Below, piece by piece: positions 51,164 through 59,861 of a stretch of 64,000 nt of DNA. The notes beneath the pieces are model-generated. The model searched no databases and was not told the origin of the DNA. It saw only the letters and a list, made by a program, of their open reading frames with translations. Position 1 is the stretch's first letter; every line of letters begins with the position of its first letter. The position numbers and the translations under genes were made by a program. The stretch comes from Geobacteraceae bacterium (GTDB lineage: Bacteria; Desulfobacterota; Desulfuromonadia; Geobacterales; Geobacteraceae), in NCBI GenBank assembly GCA_029975275.1, contig JARKPN010000066.1, positions 1 to 64,000 of the forward strand, in the 5' to 3' direction.

Positions 51164-52480
51164 ATGCCCAAAGCCCCTGGAGCAAAAAGAGTGACCCTGG
51201 TCCAGAAACTGATCCTCAGCTATGCGGTGATAGCCTTCTTCAGCATTGCGGCTGTGGCGTTATCCATATACGGCCTGCAATCGCTCAACACCATTGTCCG
51301 TGACATCGTCAGAAACGATTTCGCCTTTATAAAAACCGCGGAAACCCTCCGGGAATCGATTCAGACGCAGGAAAGGAACGCGGCCAAGTATTCCGTGCTC
51401 AAATCACCCGAGCTCAAGGAAATTTTTGATCGCAGGCAGAAGGAGTTTCTCTCCATAACGGACGGATTGCGGAAAACCGGCTCAGGTCAGATCGTTTACG
51501 TCCTCTCGCAGAACTACCTCGAATTCAGCCGTAGGGCCCAGGAACTGTTCGAGGGTAAAACGAGCGACATCCGGTCCCTCAAGGCCGCGGCCGACTCGGT
51601 GTCCGCTTCCATCGAGAATTTCTACAATTTCCGGCAGGCCATCCTGAACGCCAAGCTGGAAAACGCGGATCGGGAACGTGAGACGACAGCCAAACGGACG
51701 CTGCTCCTTTCCTGCGCCGGCTTCCTGTTCGCCATGGGAGTCATGGTCCTGTTCGCTGTCCACATCTCATCCTCAATCAAGAAGCTCAAGCGAGCGACCC
51801 ACTGCATTGCCGAGGGGGACTTCGATTGCGACCCGCTTATCCCGCCCGGTGACGAGATCGGCGACCTGGCCCAGGATTTCAGAAAAATGGGCGCACGCCT
51901 GAAGGTTCTGGAACAGATGAGCCTGGACGCAAGCCCCCTGACCCGGCTTCCCGGAAACATAGCCATTGAACGGGTGCTTACGAAAAAGCTTCAGGCCGGG
52001 GAAACCTTTGCCGTATGCTATGCGGACCTGGACAATTTCAAGGCGTACAGCGACCGCTACGGCTACATTCGCGGAAGCGACATGATCAAGATGACCGGCG
52101 AGGTCATATACGAGGCCGTTCAGCAGCACGCCGACGAAGGCGCCTTTGTCGGGCATATCGGGGGAGACGACTTCGTGATGATTGTGGGCTCGGGTGACGC
52201 GGAGAACGTCAGCAGGGCGGTCATCGAACGATTCTCCGAACGGGTGCCGGAATTCTATACTGAAGAGGACCGTAAAAAAATGTGCATCGAGGGTGAGGAC
52301 CGCTACGGCGTCAAACGGGTGTTTCCCCTCATGACCATCTCTATTGCCATTGTCATTTGCCAGCGGGGTGAATACGACTCGGCGGTGAAAATCGCCAAGA
52401 CCGCCGCCGAGATCAAAGAATACGCGAAAGGAACGGCGGGCAGCAACTATTTCGTGGACCGCCGGAAGAAGGCCCGATGA
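51164..52480 (+). CDS. HAMP-GGDEF diguanylate cyclase-like sensor
   Basis: The 438-aa membrane protein has TM1 at about 13-38, a periplasmic helical sensor region, TM2 near 180-203, a HAMP domain and a GGDEF domain. The signature is HIGGDDFVMIV (GGDDF for GGDEF), with ADLDNFKAYSDRYG upstream. The acidic change is conservative, so diguanylate cyclase activity is possible. Its stop overlaps the following lipoprotein gene as ATGA. Link to motility is inferred from neighbours only. Confidence 0.88.
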   Translation: MPKAPGAKRVTLVQKLILSYAVIAFFSIAAVALSIYGLQSLNTIVRDIVRNDFAFIKTAETLRESIQTQERNAAKYSVLKSPELKEIFDRRQKEFLSITDGLRKTGSGQIVYVLSQNYLEFSRRAQELFEGKTSDIRSLKAAADSVSASIENFYNFRQAILNAKLENADRERETTAKRTLLLSCAGFLFAMGVMVLFAVHISSSIKKLKRATHCIAEGDFDCDPLIPPGDEIGDLAQDFRKMGARLKVLEQMSLDASPLTRLPGNIAIERVLTKKLQAGETFAVCYADLDNFKAYSDRYGYIRGSDMIKMTGEVIYEAVQQHADEGAFVGHIGGDDFVMIVGSGDAENVSRAVIERFSERVPEFYTEEDRKKMCIEGEDRYGVKRVFPLMTISIAIVICQRGEYDSAVKIAKTAAEIKEYAKGTAGSNYFVDRRKKAR

Positions 52481-52992
52481 AGAGACTGTTAGCTGTTGCC
52501 GTAGTGCTGTTCGGCCTGGGCGGCTGCGCCGCGACCGGGATCTCCAACAAGTACGCCCAGGATCAGAAGCGCAAGCTCATGCTGGCCCAGATCCTGCTGG
52601 AGGACAACAAGGTGGCCGTGGCCCAGGACCTCCTTACCTCCATAAGCAACGAACCGGGAGTGCTCGGCGTAACCGACGAGGCACTGTTCCGCCTGGCGCT
52701 CATAAACCTGGAAGCGGGTGATCAGAAGATAGCCACGGCCAGGTCCGGGCGCAACCTGGACAAGCTGATCAAACATTATCCGACCAGCTCCTGGAAAAAC
52801 CATGCCGTGACGCTGAAGGGTCTCCTGGACACCTATGACGGGATAGTGGACGAGAAGGCGGAACTGGAGAAGACCGCCAGGAGCCTGAAGAGCTCGAACC
52901 TTTCCCTGACTAAGGAGTTGAAGGACCTGCGCCAGGACATGGAGAAGCTCAAGAACCTGGAACTGGAACTGGAGATGAAAAAAAAGAGATAG
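52477..52992 (+). CDS. Uncharacterised outer-membrane lipoprotein
   Basis: The 171-aa protein starts MKRLLAVAVVLFGLGGCAATG, a lipoprotein signal with Cys17 as the predicted lipid site. The middle is TPR-like (LMLAQILLEDNKVAVAQDLLTSI, FRLALINLEAG, LIKHYPTSSWKNHAV) and the end is a coiled coil (about 125-171). The start overlaps the GGDEF gene stop by 4 bp, so the two are co-translated, suggesting a common sensory system. No specific function can be given. Confidence 0.8.
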   Translation: MKRLLAVAVVLFGLGGCAATGISNKYAQDQKRKLMLAQILLEDNKVAVAQDLLTSISNEPGVLGVTDEALFRLALINLEAGDQKIATARSGRNLDKLIKHYPTSSWKNHAVTLKGLLDTYDGIVDEKAELEKTARSLKSSNLSLTKELKDLRQDMEKLKNLELELEMKKKR

Positions 52993-52999
52993 GCCAGGC

Positions 53000-54304
53000 T
53001 CAGGCGGCGAAACGCCGCGCCAGAACCTCGTACAATCCTGACGGCGTGGAGTCGAAGACCGCTACTCCGGTTCCCAGCTCCCTCTGCAGGACCTCCGTGG
53101 AAACGTCGTCGATAAATACCCCGTCCCCTTCCCTCAGCATCACGTCGGGCACCACCAGCAGATCCCCGATATCCCTCCCCTTCAGGCTCGCCAGGACCGC
53201 ATTCCCCGGCACCAGGCCCGTGACGGTCACGCTGCGGCCGAACAGAGAGTTACGCACAACCTCGGGATGCAGGGCGATCCCGGTCCTTTCGGACAGTTTC
53301 GCAAGAAAATCGGCAAGATAACGGTACGGGGACTCGCCGGTCACCACGGTCACCACTGCCGGGCTCAAGGGCTCGGCGCGTTCCAGGACCTCCGCTGCAT
53401 CGGCCAGAAACATCGGCACCATGCCGACACCGTTCTCCAGTTGCGGTAGGTCCCCGTACTCTTCGAGAGGAGGGAACGGCGCGCCGGCCTTGATGTAGAA
53501 CTCGTCTGCCAGGAACAGGAAGGGCGCACCCAGCCTGTCGGCCAACGCGCGGCAGCGGGGTCCCCAGTACGCGACGAATTCGGCGGCATATCCGCTGGTA
53601 ACCGGCCGCAGCGCAGGGAGGGAATCCCGGTGACGGGTGAGCCCCAGGGGGACCACCGCCAGGGAGGCGACCGACGGATACAGCGCGGCCAGGTCCCTGA
53701 CCGTCCGCTCAAGGAATCTGCCGTCGTTCCTGCCCGGGCAGAGGACCACCTGGGTGTGCATGGTGATTCCGGCCGAGGCCAGCTCCGAGAGGAGGTCGAG
53801 GATCGGGGGGCAATCACGGTTTCCGAGCAGCTCTCCCCTCACGACCGGGTCGGTACAGTGGACCGAGATGTACAGGGGGGAGAGCCGCTGCTTCCGGATC
53901 CTGCGGAGCTGTCCCTTACCGAGCGAAGAGAGGGTGATGAAGTTGCCGTACAGAAACGAGAGCCGGTAGTCCTCGTCCTTCACGTAGAGAGGGCGGCGGA
54001 GCCCCTCGGGGAGCTGGTCCACGAAGCAGAAGACGCACGCATTGGAGCAGCGGATCGGTTTGGGAGGAGCGAACCGGATGCCGAGCTGCTCCCCCTCCTC
54101 CCGTGCCAGATCGATCTCCCAGATCTCGCCATCCTGTTTGGCGATCTCCAGCAGGAGTTCATCGTCCCCGGAGTAGAACCCGTAATCGATGATGTCCCGG
54201 ATCCGGTAACCGTTTATCGCCAGGAGCCTGTCGCCGGCCTCGATGCCCGCTTCCGCCGCCACGCTTCCCTGCTCGACGCTTTCTATGGGAATCCCTTGTC
54301 TCAT
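53000..54304 (-). CDS. PDZ/DUF512 Fe-S protein
   Basis: The 434-aa protein has an N-terminal PDZ domain (about 1-70; VEQGSVAAEAGIEAGDRLLAING), a cysteine motif CSNACVFCFVDQLP (about 86-99) like a radical SAM CxxxCxxC cluster, and a DUF512 C-terminal part (NSLFGRSVTVTGLVPGN). It is a conserved protein of unknown function in clostridia, cyanobacteria and deltaproteobacteria. Its start overlaps the transporter gene stop by 4 bp. Confidence 0.85.
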   Translation of the reverse strand: MRQGIPIESVEQGSVAAEAGIEAGDRLLAINGYRIRDIIDYGFYSGDDELLLEIAKQDGEIWEIDLAREEGEQLGIRFAPPKPIRCSNACVFCFVDQLPEGLRRPLYVKDEDYRLSFLYGNFITLSSLGKGQLRRIRKQRLSPLYISVHCTDPVVRGELLGNRDCPPILDLLSELASAGITMHTQVVLCPGRNDGRFLERTVRDLAALYPSVASLAVVPLGLTRHRDSLPALRPVTSGYAAEFVAYWGPRCRALADRLGAPFLFLADEFYIKAGAPFPPLEEYGDLPQLENGVGMVPMFLADAAEVLERAEPLSPAVVTVVTGESPYRYLADFLAKLSERTGIALHPEVVRNSLFGRSVTVTGLVPGNAVLASLKGRDIGDLLVVPDVMLREGDGVFIDDVSTEVLQRELGTGVAVFDSTPSGLYEVLARRFAA

Positions 54305-55374
54305 CTGCCGGTGAAGAAAGCGCTGGCGCGGTACCAGTTGAGGTAAGAGGAGAGAAAAGCCTTCAGAACCGCGGCCACCGGCACCGCCAGCAACATGCCC
54401 GCTATGCCGAACAGCTGTCCCCCGATAAGGAGCGCCAGGATCGCCGCCAGCGGGTGCAGCCCAACCCGGTCGCCGACGATTTTCGGGGTTATGACGGCCC
54501 CTTCCAGGGCCTGCACCGCGGCAAACCAGCCGAGACAGAGGAGCGGGTGGAGGATGTCGTGGAACTTCAGCACCGCCATGAGCATGGACAGGGCAATACC
54601 GACCACGGTTCCCAGGTACGGGATGATGAACAGAACGCCGGACATGGTGCCGATGACGATTGCCAGGTCGATCCCGATAACCCAGAGGCCGACACTGTAG
54701 AGGACCGCGAGGATTGCGCAGACCATAAGCTGGCCGTGCACGAACCCTGTCAGAATCTCGCGGATCTCCGCGATACGGGCCGCGATGGTTTCCCGGTGGC
54801 GCGGTGGAACCAGGTCGGCCAGGCGCAACCTGATTTTCGTCAGGTCTTTCAGGAAATAGTACAGGTACAGCGGTATGACCAGGTAGCCCAGGACCGACAG
54901 GATCAGGGCCAGCGTGGAGCTCACCGCGCGCCGCAGGAAGGAGAGGCTCTCACGCATCACCTCGAAGGAGACCCCGTGCAGACGGTCCAGCAGGCCCTGC
55001 AGTTGTCGGTACGCCTTGTCCGGCGTTTCGATCCCGAAATACCCCTTCACCTCCGCGGGTATCATGCCGTAGATCCTCGACGCATAATCGGGCAGGTTGA
55101 TTCGCACATTCTGGAACTCGCTGGTTATCGAGGTAACCATGAAGGCGATCCCGAGGGCGGCGGCCAGGGCGACCCCAGTCAGGACGATGAAAATGGCCGC
55201 AGTACGGTGTACCCGGCGCCGTTCGAGACACGTCACCAGGGGATCAAACAGGAACGCCAGAAAAAAGGCGATCAGAGGGGGCACAAGAATTGCCCCTGCA
55301 TAATAGACAACCAGCCCCGCCGCAACCAGCATCCCGCCGCTGACGGCGGGAAACAGCCAAGGTTTCCCTGCCAT
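54301..55374 (-). CDS. AI-2E family transporter (PerM type)
   Basis: The 357-aa protein has about 7-8 membrane segments and the family motifs (IPLYLYYFLKDLTKIR, PYLGTVVGIALSML, LIGGQLFGIAGMLLAVPVAAVLKAF). Family members export autoinducer-2 or act as ion antiporters; the substrate here is unknown. I chose ATG 55374, with GGGGAGAAGG just upstream. An upstream ATG at 55401 has a weaker site, and further upstream is a hairpin repeat. Confidence 0.88.
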   Translation of the reverse strand: MAGKPWLFPAVSGGMLVAAGLVVYYAGAILVPPLIAFFLAFLFDPLVTCLERRRVHRTAAIFIVLTGVALAAALGIAFMVTSITSEFQNVRINLPDYASRIYGMIPAEVKGYFGIETPDKAYRQLQGLLDRLHGVSFEVMRESLSFLRRAVSSTLALILSVLGYLVIPLYLYYFLKDLTKIRLRLADLVPPRHRETIAARIAEIREILTGFVHGQLMVCAILAVLYSVGLWVIGIDLAIVIGTMSGVLFIIPYLGTVVGIALSMLMAVLKFHDILHPLLCLGWFAAVQALEGAVITPKIVGDRVGLHPLAAILALLIGGQLFGIAGMLLAVPVAAVLKAFLSSYLNWYRASAFFTGR

Positions 55375-55430
55375 GGCCCTTCTCCCCGATTCTACGAGCA
55401 TAAATTGTTGCCATCCGGCAAGTGTCGCCA

Positions 55431-55471
55431 GGGGACGGGACGGAACTTCCCTGAAGCCCCGTCCCGTCCCC
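55431..55471. repeat. GC-rich hairpin repeat upstream of the transporter gene
   Basis: Perfect 13-bp arms GGGGACGGGACGG and CCGTCCCGTCCCC surround a 15-base loop that can form a small inner hairpin. There is no T-tract, so a REP-like element is more likely than a terminator. One arm and the loop are related to the repeats at 48689 and 58805. Confidence 0.6.
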
Positions 55472-55494
55472 CATGACAGGATTCCGGGATGCAT

Positions 55495-55555
55495 AAAAAG
55501 AAAAGCGGAGAGCAAGGCCCGTCGAAACCGGGACGGCCTTTTCCCTCCGCTCTCC
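55495..55555 (-). terminator. Terminator after hfq
   Basis: A nested hairpin (outer GGAGAGC/GCTCTCC, inner AAGGCC/GGCCTT with extra pairs) lies 17 bp beyond the hfq stop. It is followed on the minus strand by CTTTTCTTTTT. It would end the mutL-miaA-hfq transcript. Confidence 0.7.
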
Positions 55556-55572
55556 GTATACTGCTGTTTTCC

Positions 55573-55797
55573 CTACTGATGCAGCTTGAAGCTCCCATCC
55601 ACCGAAGTGATGTGGGAGATGGCGTGCTTGTAGATCAGGATATCCCCCTTGACTTCCAGCAGAACCGAGAAATTGTCGAACGATTTGATATGCCCTTCCA
55701 TCTTCTCTCCGGACATAAGATATACGATGACCTTGACCCGTTCCTTTCTCGACTGATTGAGATACTGATCCTGAATATTGAATGGTGCCTTCGCCAT
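55573..55797 (-). CDS. hfq: RNA chaperone Hfq
   Basis: The 74-aa protein has the Sm1 motif ([21 protein letters not shown]) and Sm2 motif ([18 protein letters not shown]) with the family Y/KH pair. Hfq forms a hexamer that pairs small RNAs with mRNA. It lies 12 bp after miaA, the usual arrangement, and ends at a terminator. The C-terminus is short. Confidence 0.98.
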   Translation of the reverse strand: MAKAPFNIQDQYLNQSRKERVKVIVYLMSGEKMEGHIKSFDNFSVLLEVKGDILIYKHAISHITSVDGSFKLHQ

Positions 55798-55809
55798 ACC
55801 CCTCTCCTT

Positions 55810-56742
55810 TTAATCAAAGAAATCATTTACATTTTGCACAATCATAGCAACATTTTCCGGATATTCAATCCATTTAATTTCCGGATCCCGGTTAAACCAT
55901 GTCAACTGGCGCTTGGCGTATCTCCTGGTATCCCTCTTTATCAGCCGGACCGCCTCCTCAAGGGAATACTCTCCGGCCAGACAGCCGCAGACCTGGCGAT
56001 AGCCGATGGAGCGCATCGGCTTCAGCCCGGACGAGTAGCCGTCGGCCAGGAGCGCCCGCACCTCGTCCACCAGACCATTACCTATCATCCGCTCCACCCG
56101 GTTGTCAATAGTCCTATACAACGCATCCCTGTCCACCTTCAACCCTATTTTGAGGCAACCGTGGCTCCCACCCTCGAACCGGTGCTCCCCAATGTGCTCG
56201 GAGATGGGGCGTCCGGTGAGATGATGAACCTCAAGCGCCCTGACAATTCGCACCCGGTCATTGGGATGGAGCCGTGCCGCGGTAACCGGGTCCACCAGCG
56301 CGAGTCGCCGGTGAAGCTCCCCCACTCCCTCCCTTTCCGCCAGACCTTTCAACTCGCTTCTGAGGGCCTCGTCGCCTCCCGGCGCATCCATCAGCCCCCT
56401 GGTCAACGCCTTGATGTAGAGGCCGGTGCCGCCGCATACGATGACCCGCTTTCCCCGTGTGGAGATATCCGCTATGGCCGTTTCGGCCTCCCGGCGGAAG
56501 TCGGCGACGGAAAAGGGGTGGTCCGGTTCGACCAGGTCCAGCAGGTGGTGCCTGACGCGGCGGAGCTGGTCCGGGGACGGCTTGGCGGCACCGATATCCA
56601 TGCGGCGATAGACCTGCATGGAATCGGCGTTGATTATCTCGCCGCCCACCTCCTCGGCGATCCGCACGGCCAGGCTGGTCTTGCCGGAAGCGGTAGGACC
56701 CAGGATTACGAGCAGCTTGACGGCAACCGGTCCCTTTTCCAC
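55810..56742 (-). CDS. miaA: tRNA dimethylallyltransferase MiaA
   Basis: The 310-aa enzyme transfers a dimethylallyl group to A37 of tRNAs that read U-starting codons. The P-loop GPTASGKT is at residues 15-22, followed by INADSMQVYRRMDIGAAKP, DIAEP-type and GGTGLYIKALTRGL motifs. GTG 56742 was chosen: it lies one base after the mutL stop and has AAGGG upstream. The tRNA-Leu(TAA) at 43361 is a likely substrate. Confidence 0.96.
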   Translation of the reverse strand: MEKGPVAVKLLVILGPTASGKTSLAVRIAEEVGGEIINADSMQVYRRMDIGAAKPSPDQLRRVRHHLLDLVEPDHPFSVADFRREAETAIADISTRGKRVIVCGGTGLYIKALTRGLMDAPGGDEALRSELKGLAEREGVGELHRRLALVDPVTAARLHPNDRVRIVRALEVHHLTGRPISEHIGEHRFEGGSHGCLKIGLKVDRDALYRTIDNRVERMIGNGLVDEVRALLADGYSSGLKPMRSIGYRQVCGCLAGEYSLEEAVRLIKRDTRRYAKRQLTWFNRDPEIKWIEYPENVAMIVQNVNDFFD

Positions 56743-56743
56743 G

Positions 56744-58582
56744 TCACGCCCTTTTGAACATTTTTTCCACTTCTCCCCGGCCGATCCTCTTGAATACCGG
56801 TCTGCCATGGGGGCAGTTGCTGGCGAAGGAAACGGAGTCAAGCGCCGACAGAAGCGCCGAGACCTCGGTCCCGGTCAGGGTTCCGGCGCCCCGGACGACG
56901 CTGTGGCAGGCGATGCGGATAAGAATGCCTTCCTGGATATCGGTGAAGGTCCGTGTTCTGCCAAGTGCCGCAAGCTCCTCGATAATGTCCCGCAGCGCCT
57001 TCAGGTAATCCCCATGCGCCAGGATACGGGGCACGGATTTGAGCGCCACGGCGGCCCCCCCGAATTCCTCCAGCTCGAAACCGAGTCTGGCAACCTCCCC
57101 GGCGTGTTCCTGCAGTGTCGCCGCTTCGGAATGCGACAGTGCGAGAACATCCGGGAACAGCAGCCCCTGGGACTCGACGCTGCCGCAGGCGTACTCTCCC
57201 CTGAGGCGCTCGAATGCCACACGCTCGTGGGCCGCATGCTGGTCGATGAGGAGCAGGTCCTCCCCGTCCTGGCAGACCAGGTAGGCGCCCAGATACTGGC
57301 CGAGCACGGTGAGGGTCGAAAAAAAACCTCCCCTGCTTTCCTGCCCCGGCTCCCCTGCGGGCTCGCCGGCCCCGGCCTCCTTCCGCTCCCCGTGGAAGGG
57401 GAGATCCCGGGGTCCGGATCCGGCCCCGGGTTCCCGGATGCGCGGCGCCGCCGGCAACGGAAGCTCGCGCATCCGCGTCGGGCCGTCCCCAGGGCGATAG
57501 TGCGACAATGCCTCCCTGACCTCCGCGACCCGCTGTTCTGCTGCCGGAGCCGGGCCTGGCGGGGACGGAGGGGTGGTCGGCGTCCTGATCCAGGGAGTGG
57601 CCCCGAGCATCCCCTCCAGCGCCGAGACGATGAGATCGTGCACCCGGGACTGTTGGCGGAACCGGACCTCGTGTTTGGTGGGGTGCACGTTCACGTCCAC
57701 CTCACCGGGAGGGAGGGACAGGAAGAGCACGGCCACGGGATAGCGCCCACGCTCCAGGAAGCGCCGGTATGCCTGGAGCACGGCGTGCTGGAGCACCCGG
57801 TCCCGGACGAATCGGCCGTTCACGTAGGTATAGAGATACGAGGCGCTCGATCTGCTGCATTCGGGCCTTCCCGCAAGCCCGGCCAGCGTCAGCTCCCGGT
57901 CCGCCGCCTCCACCGGCCACAGGTCGGCGGACAGCGACCTTCCCAGCAGGGAGGCGGCCCGCTCTGCCAGGGAACCGTTCAGGGCGCGGAACACCACCCT
58001 CCCCTCGTTGGTGCAGGAAAACCTCACATCGGGCCGGGACAGCGCCAATCTGGTCAGGTGCTCGGTCAGGTGGCCGGCCTCGGTCTCGCTGCTCTTCATG
58101 AATTTCAACCTGGCAGGGGTATTGAAGAACAGATTCCTGACCTCGATGACCGTCCCCTGGGCCATCCCGCATGCCTTCACCTCCCGGATCCTGCCTCCCT
58201 CGGCGTAGATCTCGGTCCCCTCGATGGAGCCCGCTTCCCTGGTGGCTATGGAAAACCTCGAAACCGAGGCGATGGACGGCATGGCCTCGCCACGGAAACC
58301 GAGGGTGGAGATGGCCAGGAGGTCGTCGTCCGAGACGATCTTGCTGGTGGCATGGCGTTCCAGGGCCAGGAGCGCATCCTCCCGGGACATGCCGCAACCG
58401 TTGTCGCACACCCTGATCAGACGCCTGCCGCCTGCCTCGAACTCCACCGTGATCTCGGTCGCGCCGGCATCCAGGGCGTTCTCCACCAGTTCCTTCGCCA
58501 CCGAGGCGGGCCGTTCGACCACCTCGCCGGCCGCTATCTTGTTGGTAAGGTTTTCCGGGAGTATCTTGATTCGGGACGCCAT
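56744..58582 (-). CDS. mutL: DNA mismatch repair protein MutL
   Basis: The 612-aa protein has the GHKL ATPase motifs KIAAGEVVERPASVAKELVENALDAG, DNGCGM, LGFRGEAMPSI and an N-terminal transducer domain. A Pro/Gly-rich linker (about 330-415) and a dimerisation domain (LTVLGQYLGAYLVCQDGEDLLLIDQHAAHERV) follow. MutL couples MutS to repair. The DQHAAHER motif is present. It heads the mutL-miaA-hfq operon. Mismatch repair activity would limit slippage at long homopolymers such as that in fliH. Confidence 0.97.
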   Translation of the reverse strand: MASRIKILPENLTNKIAAGEVVERPASVAKELVENALDAGATEITVEFEAGGRRLIRVCDNGCGMSREDALLALERHATSKIVSDDDLLAISTLGFRGEAMPSIASVSRFSIATREAGSIEGTEIYAEGGRIREVKACGMAQGTVIEVRNLFFNTPARLKFMKSSETEAGHLTEHLTRLALSRPDVRFSCTNEGRVVFRALNGSLAERAASLLGRSLSADLWPVEAADRELTLAGLAGRPECSRSSASYLYTYVNGRFVRDRVLQHAVLQAYRRFLERGRYPVAVLFLSLPPGEVDVNVHPTKHEVRFRQQSRVHDLIVSALEGMLGATPWIRTPTTPPSPPGPAPAAEQRVAEVREALSHYRPGDGPTRMRELPLPAAPRIREPGAGSGPRDLPFHGERKEAGAGEPAGEPGQESRGGFFSTLTVLGQYLGAYLVCQDGEDLLLIDQHAAHERVAFERLRGEYACGSVESQGLLFPDVLALSHSEAATLQEHAGEVARLGFELEEFGGAAVALKSVPRILAHGDYLKALRDIIEELAALGRTRTFTDIQEGILIRIACHSVVRGAGTLTGTEVSALLSALDSVSFASNCPHGRPVFKRIGRGEVEKMFKRA

Positions 58583-58603
58583 TGGTGCCTCTCAATTCCT
58601 TAA

Positions 58604-58782
58604 AGTTTGTTCGTAAATAACGTTCAGAGTGATCGCGCCCGGATTTATGCCGGATTTGGCCGGGACGATTGAGCAAAACCACAGGCATAGCAGGGCTACG
58701 TCGAGGATTTTGCGATTGAGGACAGGTCAAAGACGGCGTGAAGACGGGATGCGAGCCCGGAATGCTTATTTACGAACAAGCT
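58604..58782. mobile_element. MITE-like element, complete copy (179 bp)
   Basis: Terminal inverted repeats of 17 bp, AGTTTGTTCGTAAATAA on the left and the complement of AGCTTGTTCGTAAATAA on the right, differ by one base. The interior carries several smaller inverted repeats, for example around GTAGCAGGGCTACG-like sequence. There is no coding capacity. A second copy, without the right end, lies at 63230-63386. The pattern is that of a non-autonomous transposable repeat between mutL and the gene at 58891. Confidence 0.85.
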
Positions 58783-58804
58783 CTTGATCCAGGTAAAGGA
58801 TGGC

Positions 58805-58835
58805 GACCGATTACGAGGGGCTTCGGGGAAGTTCC
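58805..58835 (+). repeat. 31-bp dispersed repeat, second copy
   Basis: Starts GACCGATTACGAGGGGCTT and differs from the copy at 48689-48719 at two positions. It lies right after the MITE-like element, in the gap between mutL and the gene at 58891. With the MITE it fills most of that 308-bp gap. Confidence 0.7.
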
Positions 58836-58890
58836 GGCCCGTCCCTCATAAACAGGTAAGTTTTCCCCTCCCCTTCAGCCGGCCGCGGGA

Positions 58891-59349
58891 TCAGGAGAGT
58901 CCTGCGCGGAGGGAGGCGAAGATGCCCTTCCAGCCTTCGAGGTACGGAGCGAGCTCATACTCGAGCAGGTCGGCCAGCAGGACCAGGTCCTTACGCTCCT
59001 GGGCATGGAGTATTTCCCTCAGCACGGCGTTCAGGCTGTTTGCGAGGATTTGAAGACTCTGATTGCCGGGAAGGGAGGCATCGAATCCGGCCCCCATGGC
59101 GGTGCTGACGGTATCGATGGTCTGAACCAGCAGTCCGAGGCCTGAAACCAGTTCCGCGAGCGAGCTGTTGGCTTCCGCGCCGTTCCCGACACGGAATTGA
59201 CCGGAGGCGGTGAACAGCAACCGGCCCAGGTCGTCCAGGTAGCTGCAGCCGTCGCGCAGCACGTCGCAAATCATCTCGCTCTGCGCGGCATTATCAGCGG
59301 ACATGTTGTGCGCGCCGTCGGTCGTGTCTACGGTAGCGATGTTCAGCAT
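58891..59349 (-). CDS. Uncharacterised 152-aa helical protein in the fliS region
   Basis: I do not recognise this family. The protein is acidic and predicted helical, with leucine-rich stretches (SSLAELVSGLGLLVQTIDTVS, LNAVLREILHAQERKDLVLLADLLEYELAPYLEGW). There is no signal peptide or membrane segment. It is the last gene of the fliC-fliD-fliS group on the minus strand, 77 bp after the FliT-like gene. Small helical proteins in this place are often export chaperones; that is inference. Confidence 0.65.
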   Translation of the reverse strand: MLNIATVDTTDGAHNMSADNAAQSEMICDVLRDGCSYLDDLGRLLFTASGQFRVGNGAEANSSLAELVSGLGLLVQTIDTVSTAMGAGFDASLPGNQSLQILANSLNAVLREILHAQERKDLVLLADLLEYELAPYLEGWKGIFASLRAGLS

Positions 59350-59426
59350 GGTTGCCTCCCCGGTTTTGTTTTACTGAATCGGTCGGAAACCGGTTCTCCG
59401 GTGACGACCCGAGATAGATAAAGCAA

Positions 59427-59861
59427 CTATCCTGCCAAGTTCGTCGCGGCTGATTCATAGGCCTGCACGGCGGCCCTCCCCTTCGACAGCCCGCTCAATT
59501 CCCGCCGGATCTCTTCGATTCGGCCGTTTGCAAGGGCTATGACCAGGGAATCCTTCTCCAGTATCCTGTCCGTCAGCAGCCTGCGGCGCTCGGCAAATTC
59601 ATGCAGGATCCCGCGCACGGCCGGGGGCGGCGCATCCCCTGTCCGGCCGCAGCGGGCGGCGATTTCCGTGTCAATCTTTTGAATGGACTCGAGGAGTTCT
59701 TGACGCCGGTCAGACGCGCGCCCGAGGTCGGCTTCGGCCGGTGTGCCGACAACGCTCAACAGCCGGTCCGCCTCGGCGAGAAGCCCATGGTAGAATTCCT
59801 CCCTGCGCCGGAGCAGGTCCGCAACGGCAGACGTGAGGTCACCTGTCGTCATGGCGGTCAC
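59427..59861 (-). CDS. FliT/FlgN-like flagellar chaperone candidate
   Basis: The 144-aa protein is helical with a coiled-coil pattern (LLRRREEFYHGLLAEADRLL, RRQELLESIQKIDTEIA, RRLLTDRILEKDSLV). GTG 59861 overlaps the fliS stop as GTGA; ATG 59852 is an alternative. Position right after fliS and the coiled-coil build suggest FliT, the FliD chaperone, but the sequence family is too variable to be sure. Confidence 0.65.
   Translation of the reverse strand: MTAMTTGDLTSAVADLLRRREEFYHGLLAEADRLLSVVGTPAEADLGRASDRRQELLESIQKIDTEIAARCGRTGDAPPPAVRGILHEFAERRRLLTDRILEKDSLVIALANGRIEEIRRELSGLSKGRAAVQAYESAATNLAG

Noticed and set aside
55375-55515. Longer N-terminus of the AI-2E transporter
   Set aside because: The extension runs through a hairpin repeat and lacks a good ribosome-binding site, unlike the ATG at 55374.
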